NCBI RefSeq assembly: GCF_009208565.1
Contig: NZ_WFLK01000010.1
Coordinates: 62,001 to 126,000 of the forward strand
Direction of reading: 5' to 3'
DNA from: Janthinobacterium aquaticum
GTDB taxonomy: Bacteria; Pseudomonadota; Gammaproteobacteria; Burkholderiales; Burkholderiaceae_D
Length of the DNA: 64,000 bases
The position numbers and the translations under genes are program-made. Positions 1-8,569 of this stretch are shown here, one piece after another (the stretch's first letter is position 1; the number at the start of each line of letters is the position of its first letter). The notes below the pieces were generated by a model that did not search any database, had not been told where the DNA came from, and saw nothing but the letters and a program-made list of their open reading frames with translations.

Positions 1-752
1 CCGTCGGGCATAAAGGTGGGCGCAGCCGCATGGCGGTCGCGGCTTTCCAGCAGCTGACCCAGCCATTCAGGCTTTTCACGGCCGCTGCCCACATACACGA
101 GCGAGCCGACCAGGTTGCGCACCATATGGTGCAGGAAGGCATTGGCGGTAATCGTAAAGACGACCAGCTCGCCACGGCGTTCAATGCGGATATCGTGCAT
201 CAGCTTGACCGGCGACTTGGCCTGGCACTGCGCGGCGCGAAATGCCGTAAAGTCGTGCCAGCCCAGCAGCGGCTGCACGGCTTGCTGCATCAGTGCGATA
301 TCGAGCGGACGGAAAAAGAAACCGGCACGCCCTTCAAGCAGCGGCGAACGGGTCGGATTGTTATACAGCACATAATGGTAGCTGCGTGCGCGCGCGCTGA
401 AGCGGGCGTGGAAGAAATCATTGACGGTGGGGTCGCCTTCCAGCGCGCTGGCCCAGCGCACGGCAATCGACGGCGGCAGGAAGGCATTAACGCCGCGCAC
501 CCACGAGTGCATATCGCGCTGCAAGGTGGTATCGAAATGCACCACCTGCTCCAGCGCATGCACACCGGTATCGGTGCGCCCGGCACAAGTGGTAGCCAGG
601 CGCACGCGGGCAAATTTCTCCAGCGCATTTTCCAGCTGGTCCTGCACCGTCAGCCCGCTTTCCTGTTTCTGATAACCATGCCAGGCCGTACCGTCATATT
701 GCAGGCCCAGGGCAATGCGCTGCAGCGGCAGCGCGGTAGTAGTAGTTTGCAT
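1..752 (-). CDS. truA: tRNA pseudouridine synthase A, 3' part cut by window edge
   Basis: Isomerises uridines 38-40 in the anticodon arm of tRNA; cytoplasmic. Reading leftwards from the ATG at 752, the protein starts [20 protein letters not shown] and contains the catalytic-Asp motif of the family, [11 protein letters not shown], followed by an RSYHY segment and an [11 protein letters not shown] segment near the visible end. About 250 residues are visible and the gene runs off position 1, so only the extreme C-terminus is missing. It follows fimV in the same direction, separated by about 215 bases that are mostly palindromic repeats. No Shine-Dalgarno is visible; a TATAAT lies six bases before the start codon. 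The family assignment is secure. Confidence 0.95.
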   Translation of the reverse strand, partial: MQTTTTALPLQRIALGLQYDGTAWHGYQKQESGLTVQDQLENALEKFARVRLATTCAGRTDTGVHALEQVVHFDTTLQRDMHSWVRGVNAFLPPSIAVRWASALEGDPTVNDFFHARFSARARSYHYVLYNNPTRSPLLEGRAGFFFRPLDIALMQQAVQPLLGWHDFTAFRAAQCQAKSPVKLMHDIRIERRGELVVFTITANAFLHHMVRNLVGSLVYVGSGREKPEWLGQLLESRDRHAAAPTFMPD

Positions 753-758
753 GGCAGC

Positions 759-764
759 ATTATA
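759..764 (-). promoter_or_regulatory. Possible -10 box (TATAAT) of truA
   Basis: A perfect TATAAT read on the minus strand ends six bases before the truA ATG. Transcription would then start at or next to the start codon and give a leaderless mRNA, which fits the absence of a ribosome binding site. The matching -35 region (CAATCT at 17 bp spacing) is poor, so this is tentative. Confidence 0.35.
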
Positions 765-790
765 CCGGCGTGCCGTGGATGAGATTGGAG

Positions 791-971
791 CGTAGGTCGG
801 ATTAGGCCCTTCGGGCCGTAATCCGACAACACCGCCGAAGCCAACAATACCCACCAACGTCCGAGCCAACACTGTTGTCGGATTACGGCCCCTGCGGGGC
901 TTGACTCCACCGATGCCCGCGCCAACAATGTTGTCGGATTACGGCCCCTGCGGGGCCTAATCCGACCTACG
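791..971. repeat. GTAGGTCGGATTA-type palindromic repeat cluster (locus A)
   Basis: The stretch begins CGTAGGTCGGATTAGGCC, passes through GTAATCCGACAAC, has a second inverted unit in the middle (TTGTCGGATTACGGCC) and ends GGCCTAATCCGACCTACG. The left unit can fold on itself, and the two outer ends can pair with each other. It fills the fimV-truA gap. Related copies lie at 16248-16314, 44286-44401 and 60961-61055. The organisation resembles REP/BIME elements. The right end overlaps fimV: the repeat's own CTACG gives the TAG stop codon of fimV at 967-969. Confidence 0.85.
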
Positions 972-3504
972 CCAGCAAGGCGCGCATGGTGTTGGCCTTG
1001 GCCACTTGCTCAGGGCTGCCGCCCTTGATGACTTCATCGATCAGCTCGCGCGCGCCTTCGCGGTCGCCGATTTCCTGGTAGGCAATGGCCAGGTCGAGCT
1101 TGGTGTCCATTTCCATATGGATGGCTGACAGCGGATCGTCCACGCCTGCATGGGCGGCCTTGTTTTCATCGAGGTCCAGGTCGATGCCGGTCAGGTCGAA
1201 TTCAGGCGCCGGGGCCGCGGGCGGCTGGGCAGGTGGCGTCGGCTGGTCGAACTGCGCCAGGGACGGCGCCGGTGCCGGCGCGGCTGGTTCAGGCGTATCG
1301 AGATCGAAATGCGCCAGATCCACTTCTTTCAATGGATCGGGCAGCGGCGTCAGGCCAGGACCGACGCCGTTGACCGGCGTGCCGGGCGGCTCCAGGTCCA
1401 GGCCGAAATCCATGCTGGCGTCAAATTTTGCTGCCTCGTCGGCCTCGGTGCCGGCCTGTGTGACAGGCCCGGGCATCGCGATCGGGTCATTGGTCAATAC
1501 CGGTTCAAAATCGAGACTGTCCAGGTCGAAGTCGAGCCGCTCGCGCGCATCGCGCGCCGACGCGCCCGATGCCACCACCGGGGCGACCGACGGCAGCGGT
1601 TCGGACAGCGTGCTGTCGACCAGCGGCAGGTCCACGCTTTGTCCGTGCAGGCCATCGTCGAGCGGTTTGGACAGGCTGACCACCGCGTCGGCATCGGCGT
1701 CGCCATACAGGGGATTGTCCGGGTCGAGCGCCACGCCCATCGCGGCGGCCTGTGCCCATTCGTCGCCGACACCGCGCGTCTGGCTGTACAGCTCGCCTGC
1801 CTGGGCCTCGAACGTGGCCGCATCGTGGCGCGCCGAATAGATTTCCAGCAGTTTCAGGCGGGCCGCCTGGTTGTCGGGATGGGCGCGCAGCGCTTCCTTG
1901 AGGATTTCTTCGGCCTGGCCGTCGCGTCCGTAGGCGATATACACATCGGCTTCGGCGACCGGGTCGACTTCGTTGCTACCCAGGGCAGCGGCGCCGGCAG
2001 CTGCCGTTGCCCCCGCCGCGGCGCCCATGCCTGCGGCCGCTGCGGCGGCAGCAAACGGATGCTCGCCCGGCGCCGGTGTCGGGGCTGCCGGCTCGTCCGG
2101 TCCCAGCGTTGGCGCAATATGCTCTTCCAGCGGCGGCGGTGGCGGCACGTCTTTCTTGCGCCGTGCAATCACCAGCGCCGCTACCGCGGCCAGCAAGGCG
2201 GCCAGGCCCAGGCCTACCGCGCCCAGATGGTCGCTGATCTTGTCGGCAAACGACGGCTCCAGCGGCGACGGTTTTTTCGCCAGCGGCACCGGCTTGGTTT
2301 TCGGCACCGGCGGCTGCGCAGCAGGCTCGCTGACCGCTGCGCTGGCACTGGCAGGCACCTCTTCCGGCTTGGCCGGCGACGGCGCGCTCTTGTCGGCCAT
2401 CGCCTTGTTCTTAACCGCCATCAGGTTTTCCAGGTCGCTGACGTTCTTTTCCAGCTCCTTGACGCGCGCCGCCGCTTCTTCGGTCTGTTTGGTCTTGGCA
2501 ATCTTGTCTTCGTCGCTGGCGGCGGTGCTGTTGCCGCCAGGCTTGGCGGCCGACTCCGCTTTTGACAGCTTGAGCTTGTCTTGTGCTTCGCTGACGGCGG
2601 TCGGTTTTTCCTGCACGCGGGTGGCGCCGATCTTGCCGGTCGTGCTTTGCGCCGCTTCGGCAGCACGCGCAGGCTTGCTTTGTGCAACTTGCCCGGCCAG
2701 CCGGTTGCGATAGGCTTCGAAGTCCACCGCGTGCGCCGTGACCACGCGCTTGGCCTCGGCCGCGTCGGTGGCGCGCACGGCGTCCGCTGCCGGCACGGCC
2801 AGGATGCGCCCGGCCTGCATGCGATTCATGTTCTGCCCGGAAAACGCATCGGGATTGGCGCGGTACAGGGCCACCAGCATCATGTCGAGCGACACGCCCG
2901 ACGGCTTGAGCTCGCTGGCGATGCGGCTCAGCGTATCGCCCTGACGCACCCGGTAGTCGGTCTTGCCGCTGTCCGCCGGCTTTTCAGCCTCGGCAGCCTT
3001 GGCTGGCGCAGCCTGCGGCGTATCCTTGGCGCCCTTGACGGCAACCGGCGCGGCAACCTGGGCGCCACGCGTGCGACGCGCTTCGGGCGTATCGAGCACG
3101 AACGCGTATTCGCGCACCTGGCGGCCATTTTTGCCACTGAGTTCGATCAGCAGGTTGACCAGCGGCTCGGCCAGTGGCTCGGCCGAGCTGATGCGGATAA
3201 ACGGCTTGCCGGTACGCGTCTCGATGGCAAACGTCAGGGCGCTCAGGGCAGGATTGAGTTCGACCACGGCTTGGCGATAGGCGTCCGGCGGCGCCAGTTT
3301 GGCCAGCAGCGTCGAGGTTTCGCCGGGTTTAATGGCCGACAACTCCACTTCAGCCCGCAGTGGCTCGCCCACGGCGGAGAGCACCGTAATCTTGCCAAGC
3401 TCGGCAGCGTAGGCTGCGGGCGACAACAGGACCGCACAGGCGATCGCGCTGCTGAGGGTTTTGACGGCAAGGGAGGCGCCCCGGGGGCGGATGTGTGCGG
3501 ACAT
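967..3504 (-). CDS. fimV: FimV/HubP-family polar membrane protein
   Basis: FimV family proteins are inner-membrane, peptidoglycan-binding polar organisers that support type IV pili and chemotaxis array placement. The 845-residue product has a signal peptide ending near AAYA-AELG (residues about 1-34) and a FimV N-terminal domain (VLSAVGEPLRAEVELS). A LysM domain follows around residues 183-225 (YRVRQGDTLSRIASEL). Next come an Ala/Lys-rich coiled-coil region, one transmembrane helix around residue 430 (GLGLAALLAAVAALVIA), a long acidic cytoplasmic segment, and the conserved C-terminal FimV motif (MDTKLDLAIAYQEIGDREGA). The TAG stop is contributed by the adjacent palindromic repeat. A terminator separates it from asd, so it probably has its own promoter between 3505 and 3621. 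Confidence 0.93.
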   Translation of the reverse strand: MSAHIRPRGASLAVKTLSSAIACAVLLSPAAYAAELGKITVLSAVGEPLRAEVELSAIKPGETSTLLAKLAPPDAYRQAVVELNPALSALTFAIETRTGKPFIRISSAEPLAEPLVNLLIELSGKNGRQVREYAFVLDTPEARRTRGAQVAAPVAVKGAKDTPQAAPAKAAEAEKPADSGKTDYRVRQGDTLSRIASELKPSGVSLDMMLVALYRANPDAFSGQNMNRMQAGRILAVPAADAVRATDAAEAKRVVTAHAVDFEAYRNRLAGQVAQSKPARAAEAAQSTTGKIGATRVQEKPTAVSEAQDKLKLSKAESAAKPGGNSTAASDEDKIAKTKQTEEAAARVKELEKNVSDLENLMAVKNKAMADKSAPSPAKPEEVPASASAAVSEPAAQPPVPKTKPVPLAKKPSPLEPSFADKISDHLGAVGLGLAALLAAVAALVIARRKKDVPPPPPLEEHIAPTLGPDEPAAPTPAPGEHPFAAAAAAAGMGAAAGATAAAGAAALGSNEVDPVAEADVYIAYGRDGQAEEILKEALRAHPDNQAARLKLLEIYSARHDAATFEAQAGELYSQTRGVGDEWAQAAAMGVALDPDNPLYGDADADAVVSLSKPLDDGLHGQSVDLPLVDSTLSEPLPSVAPVVASGASARDARERLDFDLDSLDFEPVLTNDPIAMPGPVTQAGTEADEAAKFDASMDFGLDLEPPGTPVNGVGPGLTPLPDPLKEVDLAHFDLDTPEPAAPAPAPSLAQFDQPTPPAQPPAAPAPEFDLTGIDLDLDENKAAHAGVDDPLSAIHMEMDTKLDLAIAYQEIGDREGARELIDEVIKGGSPEQVAKANTMRALLA

Positions 3505-3621
3505 AGTTGGAGGTATTTTAGTTGACGTGGGAAAACTGTTACTTTTCCAGATGTATCAACATATCATTACGCCCACAGTGATGCAAGCACCGCTTCATTG
3601 CCGCTTGCCCGGCGAAAGGCG

Positions 3622-3650
3622 AAAAAAAGGCCGGGAAAAGCTTCCCGGCC
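3622..3650 (-). terminator. Intrinsic terminator after asd
   Basis: Read on the minus strand, GGCCGGGAA and TTCCCGGCC form a perfect 9-bp stem with a 4-base loop, followed by seven T. It lies 26 bases beyond the asd stop and ends the leuCDB-asd transcript before fimV. Confidence 0.93.
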
Positions 3651-3676
3651 AGCAATCAGTTCATTCGTTACGGCAC

Positions 3677-4804
3677 TCAGGCATCAAGCAAGATGCGCAG
3701 CATGCGGCGCAGCGGCTCGGCAGCGCCCCACAGCAGCTGGTCGCCTACGGTAAAGGCCGACAGGTATTCGCCGCCCATGCTCATCTTGCGCACGCGGCCT
3801 ACCGGAATGGTCAGGCTGCCGGTCACGGCCGCTGGCGAGAGCTCATGCACCGACGCTTCGCGCGTGTTCGGCACCAGCTTGGCCCACTGATTGCCGCCCG
3901 CGATGATGTCGTTGATTTCGTCGAGCGGCACGTCTTTTTTCAGCTTGATGGTCAGCGCCTGCGAGTGGCAGCGCATGGCGCCGATGCGTACGCACAGGCC
4001 ATCGACAGCAATCGGTGCGCTGCCGAAGTCGGCGCCGCGGCCCAGGATCTTGTTGGTTTCGGCGCCGGCCTTCCACTCTTCCTTCGACTGGCCGTTGCCC
4101 AGGTCCTTGTCGATCCATGGAATCAGGTTGCCGGCCAGCGGCGCGCCGAACTGCTTGATTTCATCAGGGCTGTAGCCATGCTGGGTGGCCAGCACCTGGC
4201 GGTCGATTTCCAGGATGGCGGAAGCAGGATTGTCCAGCAGCGCCTTGACAGAACCGTTGATGGTGCCGAACTGGGTCAGCAGTTCGCGCATATGCTGCGC
4301 GCCGCCACCTGAGGCTGCCTGGTAGGTCATCGACGTCATCCAGTCGATCAGGTCGTGCTGGAACAGGCCGCCCAGGCCGATCATCATGCACGATACAGTG
4401 CAGTTGCCGCCGATATAGTTCTTCACGCCCTTGCCCAGCGCGTCCTTGATCACGTGCAGGTTGACCGGATCGAGCACGATTACAGCGTCTTTTTCCATGC
4501 GCAAGGTTGAAGCAGCGTCGATCCAGTAGCCGTCCCAGCCGGCGGCGCGCAGCTGCGGGAACACCGCGCTGGTGTAGTCGCCGCCCTGGCAGGAAATGAT
4601 AATGTCGCACTTGGACAGTTCGGCGATATTGTTGGCATCCTTGAGGATGGTTTCATTCTTCGCCATGGATGGCGCTGCGCCGCCCGTGTTCGAGGTGGTG
4701 AAAAACACCGGTTCGATATGGGCGAAATCGCCCTCTTCCTGCATGCGATGCATCAGGACCGAACCGACCATACCGCGCCAACCTACCAAGCCTACTAATT
4801 TCAT
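3677..4804 (-). CDS. asd: Aspartate-semialdehyde dehydrogenase
   Basis: Reduces aspartyl phosphate to aspartate semialdehyde with NADPH, the branch point to lysine/diaminopimelate, threonine and methionine. The 375-residue protein has the nucleotide-binding start [18 protein letters not shown], the catalytic cysteine at about residue 135 in GGNCTVSCM, and a [13 protein letters not shown] segment carrying the active-site histidine. Length and motifs match the gamma/beta-proteobacterial Asd branch. The upstream in-frame ATG at 4810 abuts the GAGGA sequence, whereas the ATG at 4804 stands seven bases after GAGG and is preferred. It lies 45 bases downstream of leuB in the same operon and is followed by a strong terminator. 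Confidence 0.96.
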   Translation of the reverse strand: MKLVGLVGWRGMVGSVLMHRMQEEGDFAHIEPVFFTTSNTGGAAPSMAKNETILKDANNIAELSKCDIIISCQGGDYTSAVFPQLRAAGWDGYWIDAASTLRMEKDAVIVLDPVNLHVIKDALGKGVKNYIGGNCTVSCMMIGLGGLFQHDLIDWMTSMTYQAASGGGAQHMRELLTQFGTINGSVKALLDNPASAILEIDRQVLATQHGYSPDEIKQFGAPLAGNLIPWIDKDLGNGQSKEEWKAGAETNKILGRGADFGSAPIAVDGLCVRIGAMRCHSQALTIKLKKDVPLDEINDIIAGGNQWAKLVPNTREASVHELSPAAVTGSLTIPVGRVRKMSMGGEYLSAFTVGDQLLWGAAEPLRRMLRILLDA

Positions 4805-4849
4805 TACCATTCCTCAAAATGTGGCGGCGGCTGCCGCCATTGAATAATT

Positions 4850-5920
4850 TTATCCCAACGCTTTCACAACCGCATCGCCCATCGCCTCGGTGCCCACCAG
4901 GGTGGTGCCCGCTTCGTGGATATCGGCCGTGCGCAGGCCCTGCGCCAGGACCTTCTTGACTGCCGTCTCGACGCGGTCGGCCTGCTCTGCGCGGTTAAGC
5001 GAGTAGCGCAGCATCATCGCCGCCGACAAAATGGTGGCCAGCGGATTGGCAATGCCCTTGCCGGCAATGTCGGGGGCTGAGCCGTGCGAAGGCTCGTACA
5101 GGCCCTTGTTGTTGGCGTCGAGCGAAGCCGATGGCAGCATGCCGATCGAACCGGTCAGCATGGCGGCGGCGTCCGACAGGATGTCGCCAAACATATTGCC
5201 AGTGACCATCACGTCGAATTTCTTCGGCGCCCGCACCAGCTGCATGGCGGCGTTGTCGACATACATATGGTCGAGCGCGACGTCCGGGTACTCCTTGTGC
5301 ACATCGGTAACGATGTCTTTCCAGAACTGGAATGTTTCCAGCACATTGGCCTTGTCGACGCTGGTCAGGCGCTTGTCGCGCTTTTGCGCAGCCTGGAACG
5401 CCACGTGGGCGATGCGGCGGATTTCGCCTTCCGCATAGCGCATGGTGTCGAAGCCTTCGCGCTGGCCCTTGAACGGACCGTCCGGGCACTCGCGCACGCC
5501 GCGCGGCTGGCCAAAGTAAATATCGCCGGTCAGTTCGCGGATAATCAGGATATCCAGGCCCGACACCACTTCAGGCTTGAGTGTGGAAGCGCCCGCCAGT
5601 TCCGGATACAGAATGGCCGGACGCAGGTTGGCAAACAGGCCCAGGTTCTTGCGCAGACCCAAAATAGCCTGTTCAGGACGGAACTGGCGCTCGAGATTGT
5701 CGTACTGGTAGTCGCCCACGGCGCCGAACAGCACCGCGTCGGCGGCCTTGGCCAGCGCCAGCGTACCTTCAGGCAGCGGATGGCCGTGCGCCGCATAGCC
5801 GGCGCCGCCGACCGGCGCGCTTTCCAGCTCGAACGATTCGCCCAGCACATTCAATACCTTGACCGCTTGCGCAATGATTTCAGGACCGATACCGTCGCCG
5901 GGCAAAATAGCAATTTTCAT
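4850..5920 (-). CDS. leuB: 3-isopropylmalate dehydrogenase
   Basis: Catalyses NAD-dependent oxidative decarboxylation of 3-isopropylmalate, the third step of leucine synthesis. The 356-residue product begins [20 protein letters not shown]. It carries the substrate-binding segment [13 protein letters not shown], the [10 protein letters not shown] motif and the metal-binding [20 protein letters not shown] region, then the cofactor-binding [18 protein letters not shown] segment. Nothing is missing. It lies between leuD and asd, 75 bases after leuD, with a short palindromic element in that gap. Confidence 0.97.
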   Translation of the reverse strand: MKIAILPGDGIGPEIIAQAVKVLNVLGESFELESAPVGGAGYAAHGHPLPEGTLALAKAADAVLFGAVGDYQYDNLERQFRPEQAILGLRKNLGLFANLRPAILYPELAGASTLKPEVVSGLDILIIRELTGDIYFGQPRGVRECPDGPFKGQREGFDTMRYAEGEIRRIAHVAFQAAQKRDKRLTSVDKANVLETFQFWKDIVTDVHKEYPDVALDHMYVDNAAMQLVRAPKKFDVMVTGNMFGDILSDAAAMLTGSIGMLPSASLDANNKGLYEPSHGSAPDIAGKGIANPLATILSAAMMLRYSLNRAEQADRVETAVKKVLAQGLRTADIHEAGTTLVGTEAMGDAVVKALG

Positions 5921-5948
5921 GTTTTACCTAGAAGTGATGTGGACGTGT

Positions 5949-5990
5949 CTGAAAAACGTACAGGGCAAGGCGCCATGGACGTTTTTTCAG
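5949..5990. repeat. Short palindromic element between leuD and leuB
   Basis: CTGAAAAACGT (5949-5959) and ACGTTTTTTCAG (5979-5990) are inverted arms around GGGCAAGGCGC. The left part matches the longer palindromes at 50333-50432 and 50570-50634 (CTGAAAAATG ... GGGCAAGG). This looks like a shortened member of that family. It could also act as an attenuating hairpin inside the leu operon. Confidence 0.6.
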
Positions 5991-5995
5991 GCATG

Positions 5996-6643
5996 TCAGA
6001 TAGTGTTGGCCAGCCAGGGCTGATTATGCAAATGACGTTCCTCGAAGGCGCGGATATCGTCAGCATGGCGCAGCGTCAGGCCGATATCGTCCAGGCCGTT
6101 GATCAGGCAGTATTTGCGGAAAGCATCGATCTCGAACGGATACGAGACGCTGCCATTACTGGTGCGCACGCATTGCTGATCGAGGTCGACCACCAGCTTG
6201 TAGCCAGGGAAGGCTTTCACTTCATTGATCAGGTGATCGACCTGGCTTTCCGACAGCACGATCGGCAGCAGGCCGTTCTTGTAGCAGTTATTGAAGAAGA
6301 TATCGGCAAACGACGGCGCAATAATGGCGCGGAAACCATACTGGGCGAGTGCCCACGGCGCGTGTTCGCGCGAGGAGCCGCAGCCGAAATTCTTGCGCGT
6401 CACCAGGATCGAGGCGCCCTGGTAGCGTGGCTCGTTGAGCACAAAATCCGGGTTGAGCGGGCGGCGGCTGTTGTCCTGGCCCGGCTCGCCGTGATCGAGG
6501 TAGCGCCATTCATCGAACAGGTTGGGGCCGAAACCGCTGCGGTGGATCGATTTCAGGAACTGCTTTGGAATGATCGCGTCGGTATCGACATTGGCGCGGT
6601 CGAGCGGCGCAACCAGGCCTTCGTGTATCGTAAATTTATCCAT
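5996..6643 (-). CDS. leuD: 3-isopropylmalate dehydratase small subunit
   Basis: Partners LeuC to isomerise 2- and 3-isopropylmalate. The 215-residue protein shows the typical start [20 protein letters not shown] with [10 protein letters not shown], and the substrate-loop motif [15 protein letters not shown] around residues 85-100. Its length is that of the proteobacterial small subunit. It sits between an entericidin-like gene and leuB in the biosynthetic operon. Confidence 0.96.
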   Translation of the reverse strand: MDKFTIHEGLVAPLDRANVDTDAIIPKQFLKSIHRSGFGPNLFDEWRYLDHGEPGQDNSRRPLNPDFVLNEPRYQGASILVTRKNFGCGSSREHAPWALAQYGFRAIIAPSFADIFFNNCYKNGLLPIVLSESQVDHLINEVKAFPGYKLVVDLDQQCVRTSNGSVSYPFEIDAFRKYCLINGLDDIGLTLRHADDIRAFEERHLHNQPWLANTI

Positions 6644-6661
6644 GCTATCTGTACTCGGTAG

Positions 6662-6678
6662 GACGGGCAGCGCCCGTC
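6662..6678. repeat. Small GC hairpin between the entericidin gene and leuD
   Basis: GACGGGC and GCCCGTC form a 7-bp stem with a 3-base loop, five bases after the entericidin-like stop codon. There is no T-run, so a transcript-stabilising or pausing hairpin is more likely than a terminator. Confidence 0.5.
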
Positions 6679-6683
6679 ACGGT

Positions 6684-6806
6684 TTATTTTCCGCCAGCGC
6701 CAGTAACGACCTGGCCGACTTTCTGCACGTCGCGGCCGATGCCGGAGACGGTATTGCAGCCGGACAGGATGACGGTGGCGATCAGCAGGGCGAAGATTTT
6801 TTTCAT
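6684..6806 (-). CDS. Entericidin A/B-like small lipoprotein
   Basis: A 40-residue precursor, MKKIFALLIATVILSGCN followed by TVSGIGRDVQKVGQVVTG. It has two lysines, a hydrophobic stretch and the lipobox LSGC, with Cys17 as the predicted lipidated residue. The mature peptide would have only about 24 residues with the entericidin-type GIGRDVQKVG core. Entericidins are short membrane lipoproteins linked to stress and autolysis in enterobacteria; the role here is not known. It lies between leuC and leuD, a position I recall for this gene type in other Burkholderiales. Confidence 0.85.
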   Translation of the reverse strand: MKKIFALLIATVILSGCNTVSGIGRDVQKVGQVVTGAGGK

Positions 6807-6889
6807 GGTGGGCTCACAGGTTTTCAAGGGATGATGGCAGCAGTGTAAACCAGCAGCGGCAGGGAGAGGGGGCAGAAGCCCCCGCTCAC

Positions 6890-8293
6890 TCATCGAAAAC
6901 TGCGCACATCCACAAAATGCCCGGCAATCCCCGCCGCTGCCGCCATCGCTGGCGACACCAGGTGGGTACGCCCGCCCTGCCCCTGACGGCCTTCGAAGTT
7001 GCGGTTCGAGGTCGAGGCGCAGCGTTCGCCCGGATCGAGGCGGTCTGCGTTCATGGCCAGGCACATCGAGCAGCCCGGTTCGCGCCATTCGAAGCCGGCG
7101 TCGCGGAAGATACGGTCCAGCCCTTCGCGCTCGGCCTGTTCCTTGACCAGGCCCGAGCCCGGCACCACCATCGCCAGCCTGACGTTCGAGGCGCGCTGCT
7201 TGCCGCGCACCACGGCGGCGGCGGCGCGCAGGTCTTCGATGCGCGAATTGGTGCACGAACCGATAAACACTTTATCGATACGGATGTCTTCGATGGCGGT
7301 ATTGGGTTTCAGGTTCATGTAGACCAGCGCTTTTTCCATCGCATCGCGCTTGACGCTGTCTTTTTCCTGGTCCGGATCGGGCACGCGGCCATCGACGCCG
7401 ACCACCATCTCGGGCGAAGTACCCCAGGTCACCTGCGGACGGATGTCGGCTGCGTTCAACGTGACGACCAGGTCAAAGCGCGCACCCGGGTCCGAATGCA
7501 GCGTGCGCCAGTAGGCAACAGCGCTGTCCCACTGCGGTCCGGCCGGCGAAAACGGACGGCCCTTGACGTAATTGATGGTGGTGTCGTCGACGCCGATAAT
7601 GCCGGCGCGCGCACCGGCCTCGATGGCCATGTTACAGACCGTCATGCGCCCTTCCATCGACAGCGCGCGGATGGTCGAGCCGCCAAACTCGATACAGTAG
7701 CCGGTACCGCCGGCCGTGCCGATCTTGCCGATAATGGCCAGCACCACATCCTTGGCGGTCACGCCGACCGGCAGCGCGCCGTCAACCTGCACCAGCATGG
7801 CTTTCGATTTCTTCTGCAGCAGCGTCTGCGTGGCCAGCACGTGCTCGACTTCCGAGGTGCCGATGCCGTGCGCCAGCGCGCCGAAAGCGCCGTGGGTGGA
7901 CGTATGCGAGTCGCCGCACACCACCGTCATGCCCGGCAAGGTGGCGCCCTGCTCAGGGCCGATCACGTGCACGATGCCCTGGCGCTTGTCGTTCATGTTG
8001 AAATACGTCAGGCCGTAATTCTTGGCGTTCTTGTCCAGCGTTTCAACCTGCAGGCGCGAGACCGGGTCGGCAATGCCGTCAACGCGGCTGGTGGTCGGTA
8101 CGTTATGGTCGGCCACGGCCAGATTGGCCGAGACGCGCCACGGCTGGCGGTTCGCTTCGCGTAGCCCGTCAAACGCCTGCGGACTGGTCACTTCGTGCAC
8201 CAGATGGCGGTCGATATACAAAATGGTGGTGCCATCGTCTTCGGCACGCACAACATGGGATTCCCAGAGTTTGTCGTAAAGCGTCTTCATCAT
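6890..8293 (-). CDS. leuC: 3-isopropylmalate dehydratase large subunit
   Basis: The [4Fe-4S] aconitase-family subunit of isopropylmalate isomerase. The 467-residue product has the start [15 protein letters not shown], the HDVP-like substrate region seen as ADHNVPTT, and the [26 protein letters not shown] block. Cluster ligands are Cys in [13 protein letters not shown] and the CxxC of GCSMCLAMN. It is the first gene of the leuC-leuD-leuB-asd series. The two adjacent ATG codons (8293, 8290) are not distinguished by a ribosome binding site. leuA is not in the window. Confidence 0.97.
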   Translation of the reverse strand: MMKTLYDKLWESHVVRAEDDGTTILYIDRHLVHEVTSPQAFDGLREANRQPWRVSANLAVADHNVPTTSRVDGIADPVSRLQVETLDKNAKNYGLTYFNMNDKRQGIVHVIGPEQGATLPGMTVVCGDSHTSTHGAFGALAHGIGTSEVEHVLATQTLLQKKSKAMLVQVDGALPVGVTAKDVVLAIIGKIGTAGGTGYCIEFGGSTIRALSMEGRMTVCNMAIEAGARAGIIGVDDTTINYVKGRPFSPAGPQWDSAVAYWRTLHSDPGARFDLVVTLNAADIRPQVTWGTSPEMVVGVDGRVPDPDQEKDSVKRDAMEKALVYMNLKPNTAIEDIRIDKVFIGSCTNSRIEDLRAAAAVVRGKQRASNVRLAMVVPGSGLVKEQAEREGLDRIFRDAGFEWREPGCSMCLAMNADRLDPGERCASTSNRNFEGRQGQGGRTHLVSPAMAAAAGIAGHFVDVRSFR

Positions 8294-8506
8294 GAGTTAT
8301 GCAGCAGTGCTACATTGCCTGTAGTAAGTAAACAGTCGAAAATCAACAATGATTATGCCATATTTTGCGCAAAGCAGAACCAAAAGCCAGCGCTACGCAT
8401 GACCGACGATACAAAATTCGGCTCCAATTGCCGGTATCGACAAAAAATTGCTGACACATAAAAACAGCCGCCGGACTCCGGCGACACCAGCCTGCCAATC
8501 AACACG

Positions 8507-8541
8507 AAAAAAAACCCGCTGCAGTCACGCTGCAGCGGGTT
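8507..8541 (-). terminator. Intrinsic terminator after cheA
   Basis: On the minus strand AACCCGCTGCAG pairs with CTGCAGCGGGTT across a 5-base loop, a 12-bp perfect stem, and is followed by a T-run of about eight. It ends the cheZ-cheA transcript 28 bases past the cheA stop. Confidence 0.93.
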
Positions 8542-8569
8542 CGGTGTCATGCTGTCTGTTTTTTTCGTA

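Noticed and set aside
5084-6661. 525-residue plus-strand frame across leuB and leuD
   Set aside because: Antisense to two clear biosynthetic genes and without domain content.
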